NCBI GenBank assembly: GCA_028874335.1
Contig: JAPPJY010000086.1
Location: 1 to 39,289 of the forward strand
Direction of reading: 5' to 3'
Source of the DNA: Gemmatimonadota bacterium
GTDB lineage: Bacteria; Latescibacterota; UBA2968; GCA-2709665
Length of the DNA stretch: 39,289 nt
The notes under the pieces are model-generated. The model saw only the letters and a program-made list of their open reading frames with translations, did no database searches and was not told where the DNA came from. The translations under genes were made by a program, and so were the position numbers. This document shows positions 24,132-31,741 of this stretch, piece by piece (position 1 is the first letter of the stretch; each line of letters starts with the position of its first letter).

Positions 24132-26462
24132 CTACGCCTGCATGAGCTTCCAGAGTTTTTCGGGACGTAGCGGCATGTCGACGTGTCGCACGCCGAACGG
24201 CTTGAGCGCGTCCACCACCGCGTTGACGATGGACGGCGTGGAGCCGATGGTACCCGCCTCGCCCACGCCCTTGACGCCCATGGGGTTCACCGGTGAAGGC
24301 GTGACCGTGTTGTCGAGTTCGAAGCGCGGGAAGTTATGCGCCTTGGGCAGGGCATAGTCCATGAACGAGCCGGTGATCATCTGTCCGCTCTCGTCGTAGA
24401 TGGCTTCTTCGTAAAGCGCCTGGCCCAGACCCTGGGCGATACCCCCGTGGATCTGACCCTCGACGATCATCGGGTTGATGATCTGGCCGCAGTCGTCCAC
24501 GGCGATATACCGGAGGATGTCCACTTCGCCGGTGTCCGCGTCCACCTCCACGATAGCGATATGGGTGCCGAACGGGTAGGTGAAGTTGGACGGTTCGAAA
24601 AAGTGCGTGGCAGCCATGCCCGGCTCGGTATCCGGAGGCAGATTCACGCCCCCGTGGGCCGCCATGGAAATGTCCGCCAGGGTCACGCCCTGATCGGGCG
24701 ATCCCTTGACGCCGTATTTGCCGTCTTCGACCACGATGTCCTGGGGATTGCTCTCCAGCAGGTGCGCGGCGATGTTGATGGCCTTTTCCTTGACCTTTTC
24801 CATGGCCATCACCATGGCTGTACCGCCCACCGCGGTCGCGCGGGAGCCGAACGTGCCGATGCCGTATTGCACGGCTTCCGTATCGCCGTGGATGATCCGC
24901 ACGTCGTCGATGTCCACCCCGAGACCGTCGGCGATGAGCTGCGCGAACGTGGTCTCCTGGCCCTGGCCGTGGGGCGAGACGCCGGTGAGAACGGTGACTT
25001 TGCCGGTGGGGTCCACACGAACGGTGCCGCTCTCCCAGCCGCCGGCAGGCATGGCCGCCGAGGGTCCCATCCCGCAGATCTCCACGTACGTGGAGAAGCC
25101 GATGCCGAGGTACCGGCCCTGTTCGCGCGCCGCCGCCTGTTCCTCGCGGAAACCCTCATAGTCGATTTTCCTCAGCGCCTTGTTCAGCGCGATCTCGTAG
25201 TCGCCGCTGTCGTAGGCGACGGCCGTACCGGTCTCGAAGGGAAACTCGTCCTTGCCGATGAAGTTCCTGCGACGAACCTCGAGGGGGTCCATATCCAGAT
25301 CGTAAGCCACGCAGTCCAGCATACGCTCGATGAGGTAGGTGGCTTCCGGCCTTCCCGCGCCGCGGTACGCATCGGTGGCCATCTTGTTGGTGAAGGCGGC
25401 AACGAGCTCCATCGATACGTTCTGGAACTTGTAACAACCGCAGAGCATCAGCCCCGTGAGCGTGGGGATGGCCGGGGTAAGCAACTGGTAGTACGCCCCC
25501 ACGTCGGCCTCAACGGTGTATTTGAGGCCCAGGATGGTCCCGTCGTTCTTGACGGGAATCTCCACGTCGCCCACCTGGTCGCGGCCGTGGATGGTGTGCA
25601 GGAAATTCTCACGCCTGCTCTCGATCCACTTGACAGGCCTCTTGAGCTGGATCGCGAGATGCCCGACCAGGGCTTCCTCGGCGTACACGTTCAGCTTGCA
25701 GCCGAAACCGCCGCCCACCTCGGGCGCGATGACCTGCACGAGCTGTTCGGGCCGGCTGAGAATGACCGAGAGCTGGGTTCTGAGCAGATGCGGGATCTGG
25801 GTGGACGACCAGATGGTGAGTTTTCCGTCTCCGGGTTGAAACTGCGCGACAACGCCCCGGGTCTCCAGCGGGTTCGGAACGAGCCGCTGGTGATCGAAGC
25901 GCTGTTTCACCACGCGGTCGGCCTGGGCGAAGGCGTCGTCGATGTCGCCGCCGGCAATGGCCCACGTAAAGGCCTGGTTGCTGCCGAATTCTTCGTGCAG
26001 AATGGGCGCGCCGTCCTTCAGCGCGGCCGCCGCCGAGTTGACGGCGTCGAGCGGATCGTAGTCCACCTCGATGAGTTCGGCCGCGTCGCTGGCGGTGTAG
26101 GCGCTGTCCGCCACGACCGCTGCAACGGGCTCCCCTACGAACCGCACTTTACCGTGGGCAAGCACCGGATGCTCGGGAACCTGGATACCCGGAAAGCCCT
26201 CGGGATCGGTGGTGGCGCACGGTATGGTGCCGATATTGCCTCTGAGATCGTCGCCGGTCACGACGGCCACCACGCCCGGGTGGTCCGCCGCGGCGGCAGT
26301 GTCGATGCCGCGGATGTGCGCGTGTCCGTACGGGCTTCTGAGGACGGCCACGTGCAGCGTTCCCGGCAGTTGGATGTCGTCTACGTACTGCGCAAGGCCC
26401 TGGATCAGCCGGGGATCTTCCCTGCGCTTGATTCTGGCGCCTACTGTTTTACCGACAGGCAT
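24132..26462 (-). CDS. coxL: Form II molybdenum hydroxylase large subunit (CoxL-like)
   Basis: A 776-residue molybdopterin-cytosine-dinucleotide-type catalytic subunit of the xanthine oxidase family. The active-site loop reads AYRGAGR (A365-R371), the form II signature. True form I CO dehydrogenases carry AYxCSFR with the Cu-binding cysteine. The catalytic glutamate is E735 in GVGEAG. Also present are the molybdopterin-binding segments GGGFGCK and GQGQET. Form II enzymes are often not CO oxidisers, so the substrate (an aldehyde, purine or other heterocycle) is open. AAGGAGG precedes the ATG at 26462. It starts 13 bp after coxS. The cofactor-insertion genes (CoxD/E/F type) are not in the window. 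Confidence 0.93.
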   Translation of the reverse strand: MPVGKTVGARIKRREDPRLIQGLAQYVDDIQLPGTLHVAVLRSPYGHAHIRGIDTAAAADHPGVVAVVTGDDLRGNIGTIPCATTDPEGFPGIQVPEHPVLAHGKVRFVGEPVAAVVADSAYTASDAAELIEVDYDPLDAVNSAAAALKDGAPILHEEFGSNQAFTWAIAGGDIDDAFAQADRVVKQRFDHQRLVPNPLETRGVVAQFQPGDGKLTIWSSTQIPHLLRTQLSVILSRPEQLVQVIAPEVGGGFGCKLNVYAEEALVGHLAIQLKRPVKWIESRRENFLHTIHGRDQVGDVEIPVKNDGTILGLKYTVEADVGAYYQLLTPAIPTLTGLMLCGCYKFQNVSMELVAAFTNKMATDAYRGAGRPEATYLIERMLDCVAYDLDMDPLEVRRRNFIGKDEFPFETGTAVAYDSGDYEIALNKALRKIDYEGFREEQAAAREQGRYLGIGFSTYVEICGMGPSAAMPAGGWESGTVRVDPTGKVTVLTGVSPHGQGQETTFAQLIADGLGVDIDDVRIIHGDTEAVQYGIGTFGSRATAVGGTAMVMAMEKVKEKAINIAAHLLESNPQDIVVEDGKYGVKGSPDQGVTLADISMAAHGGVNLPPDTEPGMAATHFFEPSNFTYPFGTHIAIVEVDADTGEVDILRYIAVDDCGQIINPMIVEGQIHGGIAQGLGQALYEEAIYDESGQMITGSFMDYALPKAHNFPRFELDNTVTPSPVNPMGVKGVGEAGTIGSTPSIVNAVVDALKPFGVRHVDMPLRPEKLWKLMQA

Positions 26463-26475
26463 GGGAGACCTCCTT

Positions 26476-26940
26476 TCAGGACCTCATCTTTTTGGCCGCG
26501 TACTGGACGGCGTCGACAATGTGCTGGTACCCGGTGCATCGGCAGAGGTTGCCCTCGATGCCGCGCCGGATCTGCGCTTCGGTGGGCCGTGAGTTGCGTT
26601 CCAGCAACTGGTGGGCGGCGATGATCATCCCGGGCGTGCAGAAACCGCACTGCAGGCCGTGGCACTCCCAGAAGCCTTCCTGAACGGGATGCAGTTCGCC
26701 GTTCTCGGCCAGACCTTCTATGGTGGTGACTTCGGCGCCGTTCGCCTGCACCGCAAGCAGGGTACAGGATTTGACCGCCTGCCCGTCGAACATCACGGTA
26801 CAGGCGCCGCAGAGGCTGGTTTCGCAGCCCACGTGGGTGCCCGTCAGGCCGACGACGTCACGCAGATAATGCACAAGCAGCAGCCTGGGCTCCACGTCGT
26901 GGCTGTGGCGCTCGCCGTTAATGGTGACTTCCACGTTCAT
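26476..26940 (-). CDS. coxS: Molybdenum hydroxylase 2Fe-2S subunit (CoxS-like)
   Basis: The small electron-transfer subunit, 154 residues, with two [2Fe-2S] clusters. The plant-ferredoxin-type site uses C39, C44, C47 and C59. The second, helical-domain site uses C98, C101, C133 and C135 (CGFC and CRC patterns). It receives electrons from the molybdenum site of CoxL and passes them to FAD in CoxM. AAGGAGG lies a few bases before the ATG at 26940. The open frame continues upstream without a ribosome site and with unrelated composition, so that extension is rejected. It is the first gene of the minus-strand operon. Confidence 0.94.
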   Translation of the reverse strand: MNVEVTINGERHSHDVEPRLLLVHYLRDVVGLTGTHVGCETSLCGACTVMFDGQAVKSCTLLAVQANGAEVTTIEGLAENGELHPVQEGFWECHGLQCGFCTPGMIIAAHQLLERNSRPTEAQIRRGIEGNLCRCTGYQHIVDAVQYAAKKMRS

Positions 26941-27269
26941 TGGCCACCTCCTTTTTGTGTGTTTCCCGATTTCGCGGATCCGTTGACGATTTTCCGCAAA
27001 AGACGGAGTCGATAGAATCAGGGGGGTGAAGGTACGCACAATCGATACGCCTGCGCAAGCGGATTTCGCCGGGCCGCGGAAACGGCGAATTGCAGCGGTA
27101 TTGCACAGGCGTGGACAGGGTCGATATGCTTGCCTTTTTCGACACGCGTCTTTAATTTTGTACCGGCACTCAGGACGGTGGAACCCGGCTTCGCGTTCCG
27201 GACGGTCTGAGGTCATGCACGTACATCTGTCGGTCCTTTCACCGGGATAAAATTTCCAAGGGACGAAAA
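26941..27269. other. Divergent intergenic region between coxS and the DsbA-like gene
   Basis: This 329-bp gap must hold the promoters of both divergent transcripts. I found no convincing -35/-10 pair, riboswitch or repeat in it. Confidence 0.5.
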
Positions 27270-27896
27270 ATGGATCCGCAACTCTATTACGTGGCAGACC
27301 CGATGTGTTCATGGTGCTGGGGCTTCAGGCCGGTGCTGCAGGCGATCGTTTCGGCCCTTCCCGGGTCCGTTCCGGTGGTATACGTGATGGGCGGGCTGGC
27401 GAAGGACTCGGACGATCCGATGCCCGAAGAAACGCGCGCGTACGTGCAGCAGAACTGGCGGGACGTGACGACAACAACAGGGGCGGAGTTCAACTGGGAC
27501 TTCTGGCGCAAATGCAAACCGCGCCGTTCCACCTACCCCGCCTGCCGCGCCGTGCTGGCGGCGAGGACGCAGCGTGAAGACGCCGTGGCCGAAATGTTCG
27601 ACGCCATCCAGCGCGCATATTACCGTGAGGCGCGGAACCCATCGGATATCGAGACGCTGACCGCGGTGGCCGGATCGCTTTCACCGCCTCTGGACGTGGA
27701 ACGGTTCGAACGGGACATCAGATCGCCTGAAATCGAGGCGGAATTGCAGGCGGGCTTCAACCTGCGCCGATCGATGGGCGTGCGGGAGTTCCCGAGCGTG
27801 GTCGTGAAACGCGGCGATTCGCAGACGGACATCGTCCGCGGCTGGGCCAACGCCGAGACGGCGATGTCACGGCTGAAAAAAGCAATAGACGGGTAG
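27270..27896 (+). CDS. DsbA/FrnE-like thioredoxin-fold oxidoreductase
   Basis: A 208-residue cytoplasmic DsbA-family (FrnE/2-hydroxychromene-isomerase-like) protein. The N-terminal strand YYVADP is followed at once by the redox motif C13-S-W-C16 (MCSWCWGF), as in FrnE-like proteins. A long helical insertion follows, and [13 protein letters not shown] supplies the cis-proline region near residues 168-180. There is no signal peptide, so it is not the periplasmic DsbA. It may deal with disulfides or dithiol adducts under oxidative stress. GGGAC lies eight bases before ATG 27270. Confidence 0.83.
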   Translation: MDPQLYYVADPMCSWCWGFRPVLQAIVSALPGSVPVVYVMGGLAKDSDDPMPEETRAYVQQNWRDVTTTTGAEFNWDFWRKCKPRRSTYPACRAVLAARTQREDAVAEMFDAIQRAYYREARNPSDIETLTAVAGSLSPPLDVERFERDIRSPEIEAELQAGFNLRRSMGVREFPSVVVKRGDSQTDIVRGWANAETAMSRLKKAIDG

Positions 27897-28288
27897 ACGG
27901 GAATAGATCGACGGGAGAGGGAAGCACGAAAACCGGACTCACACGGAGACACGAAGGCACAAAGAAAATCTGTTAGCTAAAAACGAGAGGCAAGATCAAA
28001 GACCACTTCTCCTCCCAGCCCCGCAGACATCCCCTGTGAGGACAAGGCGGCCAGAAGCAAACCGGGGAAACGTGTAAAGTGAAGAAAAAGGATGCTACGC
28101 ACTATCTGTTCTTGACTTAGACCTCAGGCCAGAGCGAAAATGGCATAAGGCGTGACATCTCTCTTCCTTCTTCCTTTTTCCTTCTTCCTTTTTCCTTTCT
28201 ACGTCTCACGTCTACCGACGAGGGATTCAGTTCTGAATAGGCCTTTGCACGAAGTGCATAAGTCAATCATTTCAAGGAGGATATCTAC
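27897..28288. other. Gene-free gap with repeats and polypyrimidine tract
   Basis: It contains an ACACGGAGACACGAAGGCACAAAG-type stretch at 27938-27962, related to 37449-37505 on the other strand. It also has the 28166-28193 tandem repeat and a short hairpin (TGCAC GAA GTGCA, near 28247). No gene or clear promoter is visible. Confidence 0.5.
28166..28193. repeat. 14-bp polypyrimidine tandem repeat, two units
   Basis: The unit CCTTCTTCCTTTTT occurs at 28166-28179 and 28180-28193 without a gap, inside a longer C/T-only stretch. Confidence 0.8.
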
Positions 28289-28792
28289 ATGGCCGAAACC
28301 GAACCCATTTCCCAGGAGCAAATGAACGAGTTTTTGTTTACGCAGGTCGTGCTGATGTTTCAGGGGGCGGCATGGCAGCATCTGGGCAAGGTGATGAACC
28401 CCGCGACCAACAAGGTGGAAAGGGACCTCGCCCAGGCGAAGAACACCATCGACATCCTGGGCATGCTGCAGGCGAAGACGAAGGGCAACCTCAGCGACAA
28501 CGAAAAAAAGTTCCTGGAGCACGCGCTGTACGAGTTGAGAATGAACTACATCGACGAAGCGAACAAGGGACCCGACGAGACGGAAGCGGCTGCCGATGAG
28601 GCCGAGGCGCCAACGGCCGAACCCGAAGCATCCGCGGAGGAGAGCGGCGAAGATGGCTCCGGGAGCACGGAAGCCGAGGCGCCGGAGCAGGATGCGTCCG
28701 CGGAGCAGAGCGCCGGCGACGCCGCTGGAGCCGAGGAAGCGGAAGCGCCGAAGGACGAGCTGGCGTCGGAAACGAAGGAGGAATCGGATTGA
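28289..28792 (+). CDS. DUF1844 family protein with acidic low-complexity tail
   Basis: A 167-residue protein. Residues 1-92 match the small helical DUF1844 family (MNEFLFTQVVLMFQGAAWQHLGK, then RDLAQAKNTIDILGMLQAKTKGNL and LEHALYELRMNYI), whose function is unknown. Residues 93-167 are almost entirely Glu, Ala, Asp and Ser with repeated AEAPxxE words, an added disordered acidic tail. AAGGAGG at 28277-28283 supports ATG 28289. Its TGA stop overlaps the TTG start of the LptE-like gene, so translation of the two is coupled. This points to an envelope-linked role at most as an inference. Confidence 0.85.
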   Translation: MAETEPISQEQMNEFLFTQVVLMFQGAAWQHLGKVMNPATNKVERDLAQAKNTIDILGMLQAKTKGNLSDNEKKFLEHALYELRMNYIDEANKGPDETEAAADEAEAPTAEPEASAEESGEDGSGSTEAEAPEQDASAEQSAGDAAGAEEAEAPKDELASETKEESD

Positions 28793-29286
28793 AGCGTTCC
28801 CTCCTCCCCTGCGCGGCGCTGATCATGTTCTGGCTGGCCGGATGCGCGTACTATTCGACCTCCGCGACCGGGGGGTCGGGTTTCCGCTCGGTGGCCATAC
28901 CGCTGATGGAAAACGAGAGCCTCGAGCCGGAAATCCAGCAGGCGCTCACCGACAGCCTGATCCAGGCGTTCCTACAGGACGCGGCGCTGCGGGTCACGGA
29001 CGAAGACCGCGCGGACATCGTGCTTCGCGGCACCATCGTGGAGGTACGGGACGACCCGTTCACCTACCGCGGCCAGGAGGACCAGTTCCAGATCTCGGTC
29101 TTTCTGGACGTCGGTTGTTACGACGTGAAGAACAAGAAGCTGCTGTGGGAGGAGAAGCGCCTGAAGGGATATGGCATCTACAGTGCCGCCGGCCAGCGCG
29201 AAGAAGCCCGCCACGAGGGCATCGGCGCAGCGTTCGAGATCCTGACGCGGGATATCGTGGACAGGACTCAGGTGGGTGGGTGGTAG
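28789..29286 (+). CDS. lptE: LptE-like LPS-assembly lipoprotein
   Basis: A 165-residue lipoprotein of the LptE family, which plugs the LptD barrel and helps place LPS in the outer membrane. A signal peptide ends in the lipobox LAGC with lipidated Cys19. The following text fits LptE: FRSVAIPLMENESLEPEIQQALTDSL, then ADIVLRGTIVEVRDDPFTYRG and a C-terminal basic helix. The start is TTG at 28789, supported by GGAGG seven bases upstream and a four-base overlap with the preceding stop. The family is short and divergent, so the name rests on this pattern and length. A general LPS-type lipoprotein is the alternative. Confidence 0.8.
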   Translation: MKRSLLPCAALIMFWLAGCAYYSTSATGGSGFRSVAIPLMENESLEPEIQQALTDSLIQAFLQDAALRVTDEDRADIVLRGTIVEVRDDPFTYRGQEDQFQISVFLDVGCYDVKNKKLLWEEKRLKGYGIYSAAGQREEARHEGIGAAFEILTRDIVDRTQVGGW

Positions 29287-29326
29287 CGAGAGACCATCGA
29301 GGATTGATACAGGGGAACATCGAAAA

Positions 29327-29350
29327 ACAGGATAGGCAGGATAAAGGCGG
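29327..29350 (+). repeat. ACAGGATAGGCAGGATAAAGG repeat, copy 1
   Basis: Short plus-orientation copy just upstream of hicB, followed by the tail GGGAAACCACAG that also follows the 30833 copy. Confidence 0.75.
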
Positions 29351-29408
29351 GAAACCACAGAACCGCAAGAGACACGGTACACTCAATTTCGAAGGGCGGG
29401 AACTTGCA

Positions 29409-29630
29409 ATGACAAGACAGTTAACAGCAATTATAGAACGCGAAGACGACGGTTACGTCGCCCTCTGCCCTGAGCTGGACATCGCGAGTCAGGGCGCAAG
29501 CGTTTCGGAAGCACGGGATAATTTGAAGGTGGCGTTGGAGCTGTTCCTGGAGACGGCCTCGGATACCGAGATCAAGCAGCGCTTGCATGAAGAAGTGTAC
29601 GTAACCCAAGTGGAGGTTGCCGTTGGTTAG
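29409..29630 (+). CDS. hicB: HicB-type antitoxin
   Basis: A 73-residue HicB antitoxin with the partially degraded RNase H-like fold: MTRQLTAIIEREDDGYVALCPELDIASQG, then an EARDNLKVALELFLE helix. It should bind and block HicA. No separate DNA-binding domain follows, so autoregulation must use the short form or the complex. It lies upstream of hicA with an eight-base overlap, the reverse of the commonest hicA-hicB order but known. A close paralogue lies at 31742-31927. GGGCGGG lies upstream of ATG 29409. Confidence 0.9.
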   Translation: MTRQLTAIIEREDDGYVALCPELDIASQGASVSEARDNLKVALELFLETASDTEIKQRLHEEVYVTQVEVAVG

Positions 29631-29841
29631 ACTTAGGGTATTGTCGGGTCGTGAAACCTGTGCAATACTCGCGGGTCACGGGTTTTCCGAGGTACGGCGT
29701 AAAAGCAGCCATGTCGTTATGCAGAAGGTCACGCCTGAGACTACGATCACCGTCCCGGTTCCAGACCACAAGGAATTGCGGAAAGGAACACTCATGGCAA
29801 TCATTAGACAATCAGGGCTACCACGTACACTATTCGACTAA
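29623..29841 (+). CDS. hicA: HicA-type mRNA interferase toxin
   Basis: A 72-residue HicA toxin, a double-stranded-RNA-binding-domain fold ribonuclease that cleaves mRNA. It shows the typical pattern SGRETCAILAGHGFSEVRRKSSHVVMQK with the catalytic His at position 30, then a VTVPVPDHKEL-like strand (here ITVPVPDHKELRKGTL). The TTG start at 29623 is chosen because GGAGG (29612-29616) is six bases upstream. A TTG at 29617 abuts that site. It overlaps hicB by eight bases, so both are made together. Confidence 0.88.
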   Translation: MVRLRVLSGRETCAILAGHGFSEVRRKSSHVVMQKVTPETTITVPVPDHKELRKGTLMAIIRQSGLPRTLFD

Positions 29842-29970
29842 GACACATACAAGAGCATGTAAGACAGGACAGTGTATAAGACTGTCCGTCTGTGTTTAGC
29901 TGTATTGAATTGCCGGGTTTTTATGCTTCCTGTGGCTTTCGCGATTTTCGTTGGGTTCGCAATTTCCCGC

Positions 29971-30000
29971 GGATTTATCCTGTTCATCCCGTCCATCCTT
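29971..30000 (-). repeat. ATGGATG-ACAGGAT repeat, copy 2 (inverted)
   Basis: Minus-orientation copy reading GGATTTATCCTGTTCATCCC then GTCCATCCTT on the plus strand. Confidence 0.7.
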
Positions 30001-30143
30001 GTAAGCTGCCTTGCCTGTCGATTTCGAGTCTTTCCAGTTGATCCATGTTCACGTGTTTCGACTTGCCCCGTTTTGTGTTTTTTGTGGCTATTGCTGATTC
30101 TTGCGGTTTTCGTGACTTTCGCTTTTTGCGAAGTTTCTTGGGA

Positions 30144-30174
30144 TTTTATCCTGTTTATCCTGTCCATCCATGTT
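30144..30174 (-). repeat. ATGGATG-ACAGGAT repeat, copy 3 (inverted)
   Basis: Minus-orientation copy ending CTGTCCATCCATGTT, 39 bp upstream of the putative selenoprotein. Confidence 0.75.
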
Positions 30175-30213
30175 TGATGGTGTTGACCTTGGCGATGGGA
30201 AGGGGGTCTTACG

Positions 30214-30831
30214 ATGCCGTATATCGATGTTATCCCACCCGATAGGGCCACTGGCCTGTTGAAGAGGCTGTATGACGCGGCGATGAAGCGGGCCGGACGG
30301 GTCTGGGGCATCGTCTCTGTCATGAGCCCGAATCCGCCGGCGATGAAGGCTTCGCTGGATTTCTACGGCACGTTGATGCACGGCCCCTCCCCCCTCAGCC
30401 GTGCGCGGCGGGAGATGCTCGCCGTGGTGGTCTCGGCCGCGAACCATTGCGTGTACTGAATCCGCTCGCACGCCCACGACCTCCGTGCCGAGGTCGCCGG
30501 AGAGTTCGACGTCGAGAATGGCGAGGAAGCGGACCGGCTGGTGCATCAATTGGCCGCGGACTGGCGCAGGGCCGATCTGCCGGCCGCCGACCGCGCGCTG
30601 TGCGCCTTTGCGGAGAAGCTCAGCCTGGATCCGCGTAATTCAACCGCCGCGGACGTCGACGGGCTGCGCGAGCATGGCTTCGACGACCGCGCCATCCACG
30701 ACGCGGTCCAGATCATCGGCTTTTTCAACTACATCAACCGCGTGGCCGATGCGCTCGGTGTCGAACCGGAGACGTTTACGAAAGCCTGGGAAAAACAGAA
30801 AAACGGCGAAGATCGGAAAAGCGAAGCATGA
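30214..30831 (+). CDS. AhpD/carboxymuconolactone decarboxylase-like peroxidase-related enzyme; probable selenoprotein (CxxU)
   Basis: One continuous frame of 205 residues is broken only by TGA at 30457-30459 (codon 82). Before it the text is VVSAANHCVY, and after it IRSHAHDL. In AhpD-like proteins this is the redox site CxxCxxxH, so the TGA falls exactly on the second cysteine, giving C79-x-x-U82-x-x-x-H86. Both sides match the uncharacterised peroxidase-related family: YIDVIPPDRATGLLKRLYD at the start and GFFNYINRVADALGVE at the end. The 123 codons after TGA are open and conserved in type. A SECIS-like hairpin follows at 30477-30496. GGGAAGGGGG precedes ATG 30214. The alternative is a recent nonsense mutation or sequencing error. 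Expected role: thiol/selenol peroxide reduction in the cytoplasm. Confidence 0.85.
30477..30496 (+). promoter_or_regulatory. Candidate bacterial SECIS hairpin
   Basis: CGACCTC (30477-30483) pairs perfectly with GAGGTCG (30490-30496), leaving the loop CGTGCC. The loop starts 25 bases after the TGA and has G at its second position. Both features fit the published bacterial SECIS model (small apical loop with an early G, about 16-37 bases after UGA). It lies inside the coding sequence. Confidence 0.7.
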
Positions 30832-30832
30832 A

Positions 30833-30863
30833 ACATGGATACACAGGATAGGCAGGATAAAGG
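30833..30863 (+). repeat. ACATGGATACACAGGATAGG repeat, copy 4
   Basis: Plus-orientation copy starting two bases after the selenoprotein stop codon, followed by GGAAGAGAACCACA. Confidence 0.8.
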
Positions 30864-31000
30864 AAGAGAACCACAAATCTGACGAGCCAGTACAAGCACG
30901 TGCGGACCTGACTCAAATTAGAGGAAGGCAGAATGGCGGGGTGGTCGGGAAGGGTGTGATTTCCAGATGTACGACGATAATTCGTCTCAACAGTCAGACA

Positions 31001-31291
31001 TCATTTGTGCGCTGCGAGACGCTCGACGCGTATCTCATCTGCCTTCTGCATGGCCTGTGCGAGGTCGTAGGCGGCTTGCATCCGGTACCACGTTTGCGCG
31101 CCTCCGCCGAACACCTTGTCGAGGCGAATCGCCATCTCGGGTGAGATGCCAGCCTGACCACTGACGATATCAGACAGGTGTTTTCGGGCGACACCGAGTT
31201 TTGGTGCGGCTTCAGCGACACTCAAGCCAAGCGGTTCCAGGCAATCGTAACGCACCGAAAGTCCAGGATGCGGCGGGCTCTTCATATGCAT
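31001..31291 (-). CDS. higA: HigA-type antitoxin (XRE family), apparently without HigB
   Basis: A 96-residue HigA/VapI-type helix-turn-helix antitoxin. It starts [25 protein letters not shown], with the HTH at about residues 24-50 ([21 protein letters not shown]). It ends in the family tail [13 protein letters not shown]. In type II systems HigA blocks the RelE-like HigB and represses its own promoter. AAGGAA six bases upstream supports ATG 31291. higB is normally directly upstream; here that region is a promoter with an inverted repeat, and no HigB-like protein is seen on either side. It may be an orphan repressor, or cross-talk with another toxin. Confidence 0.85.
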   Translation of the reverse strand: MHMKSPPHPGLSVRYDCLEPLGLSVAEAAPKLGVARKHLSDIVSGQAGISPEMAIRLDKVFGGGAQTWYRMQAAYDLAQAMQKADEIRVERLAAHK

Positions 31292-31317
31292 TTTCTGTTC
31301 CTTGTGACTATAGACCC

Positions 31318-31345
31318 ATATTAACGTCTCTTCGCGCGTAGTCAA
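31318..31345 (-). promoter_or_regulatory. Putative promoter of higA
   Basis: On the minus strand TTGACT (31340-31345) and TAATAT (31318-31323) are 16 bp apart, 27 bp before the higA start. Confidence 0.55.
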
Positions 31346-31359
31346 TGTAACACTTACAT
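31345..31359 (-). promoter_or_regulatory. Putative HigA operator
   Basis: Perfect inverted repeat ATGTAA-CAC-TTACAT adjoining the -35 box of higA. The TGTAA/TTACA half sites resemble known HigA operators in style. Confidence 0.5.
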
Positions 31360-31433
31360 CGCCGACTGGCCAGTCGCAATCTTGACGCGCTGTGGCTGTT
31401 CGCACACATTTCCATCACTACAAAGAAGCATGT

Positions 31434-31463
31434 AACATGGATGCACAGGATAGGCAGGATAAA
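31434..31463 (+). repeat. ACATGGATGCACAGGATAGG repeat, copy 5
   Basis: Plus-orientation copy. With the inverted copy at 31523-31551 it could form a long imperfect hairpin with a 59-base loop. Confidence 0.8.
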
Positions 31464-31522
31464 TGCGTTTTTGTGACTTTCGCTGTTTTCGTAGTTTCGT
31501 AGATTCGTAGTTTCTTCTGGTT

Positions 31523-31551
31523 TCATCCTGTTCATCCTGTCCATCCATGTA
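31523..31551 (-). repeat. ATGGATG-ACAGGAT repeat, copy 6 (inverted)
   Basis: Minus-orientation copy, 190 bp upstream of the second hicB. On the plus strand it ends CTGTCCATCCATGT. Confidence 0.8.
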
Positions 31552-31589
31552 GTCTATGGTTGGTAGTGAAAGGCCACCAGGAAAGAAAT

Positions 31590-31615
31590 ACACAGGATCG
31601 ACAGGAGAAAACCGG
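31590..31615 (+). repeat. Degenerate ACACAGGAT-ACAGGA repeat, copy 7
   Basis: Plus-orientation, weaker match (ACACAGGATCGACAGGAG followed by AAAACCGGGAACCC, like the GGGAAACC tail of other copies). Confidence 0.5.
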
Positions 31616-31741
31616 GAACCCACCGCGCAAAAAATCATATATAATACAGAAATCGCTCGAATCGTTGGCAAGCCGGGATGCTTCTCCTTCATGCAGTTGA
31701 ATCCATGTTGATTTTTCGAGTCGGGATTGCGTGAGTTGGTG

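Larger units (their letters stand above)
29842..30213. other. AT-richer intergenic spacer with repeat copies
   Basis: No gene is supported. The stretch has two minus-orientation repeat copies (29971-30000 and 30144-30174) and alternating words such as GATTTTCGTTGGG and GACTTTCGCTTTTTGCG. Short open frames here are made of repeat text. Confidence 0.55.

Noticed and set aside
24132..26462. True (form I) CO dehydrogenase
   Set aside because: The active-site loop is AYRGAGR, not AYxCSFR, and the gene order is S-L-M.
24336..26624. 762-codon plus-strand frame opposite coxL
   Set aside because: It is the antisense of an unambiguous molybdenum hydroxylase gene. Long antisense frames are common in high-GC DNA, and it has no family features.
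30214..30459. Truncated 81-residue carboxymuconolactone decarboxylase-like gene plus separate 30541-30831 gene
   Set aside because: Both halves lie in one frame and match one family. The single TGA is at the redox cysteine, so recoding explains it better than a break.
31308..31544. HigB toxin upstream of higA
   Set aside because: No frame here resembles the RelE/HigB fold. The stretch holds a promoter, an inverted repeat and repeat copies.
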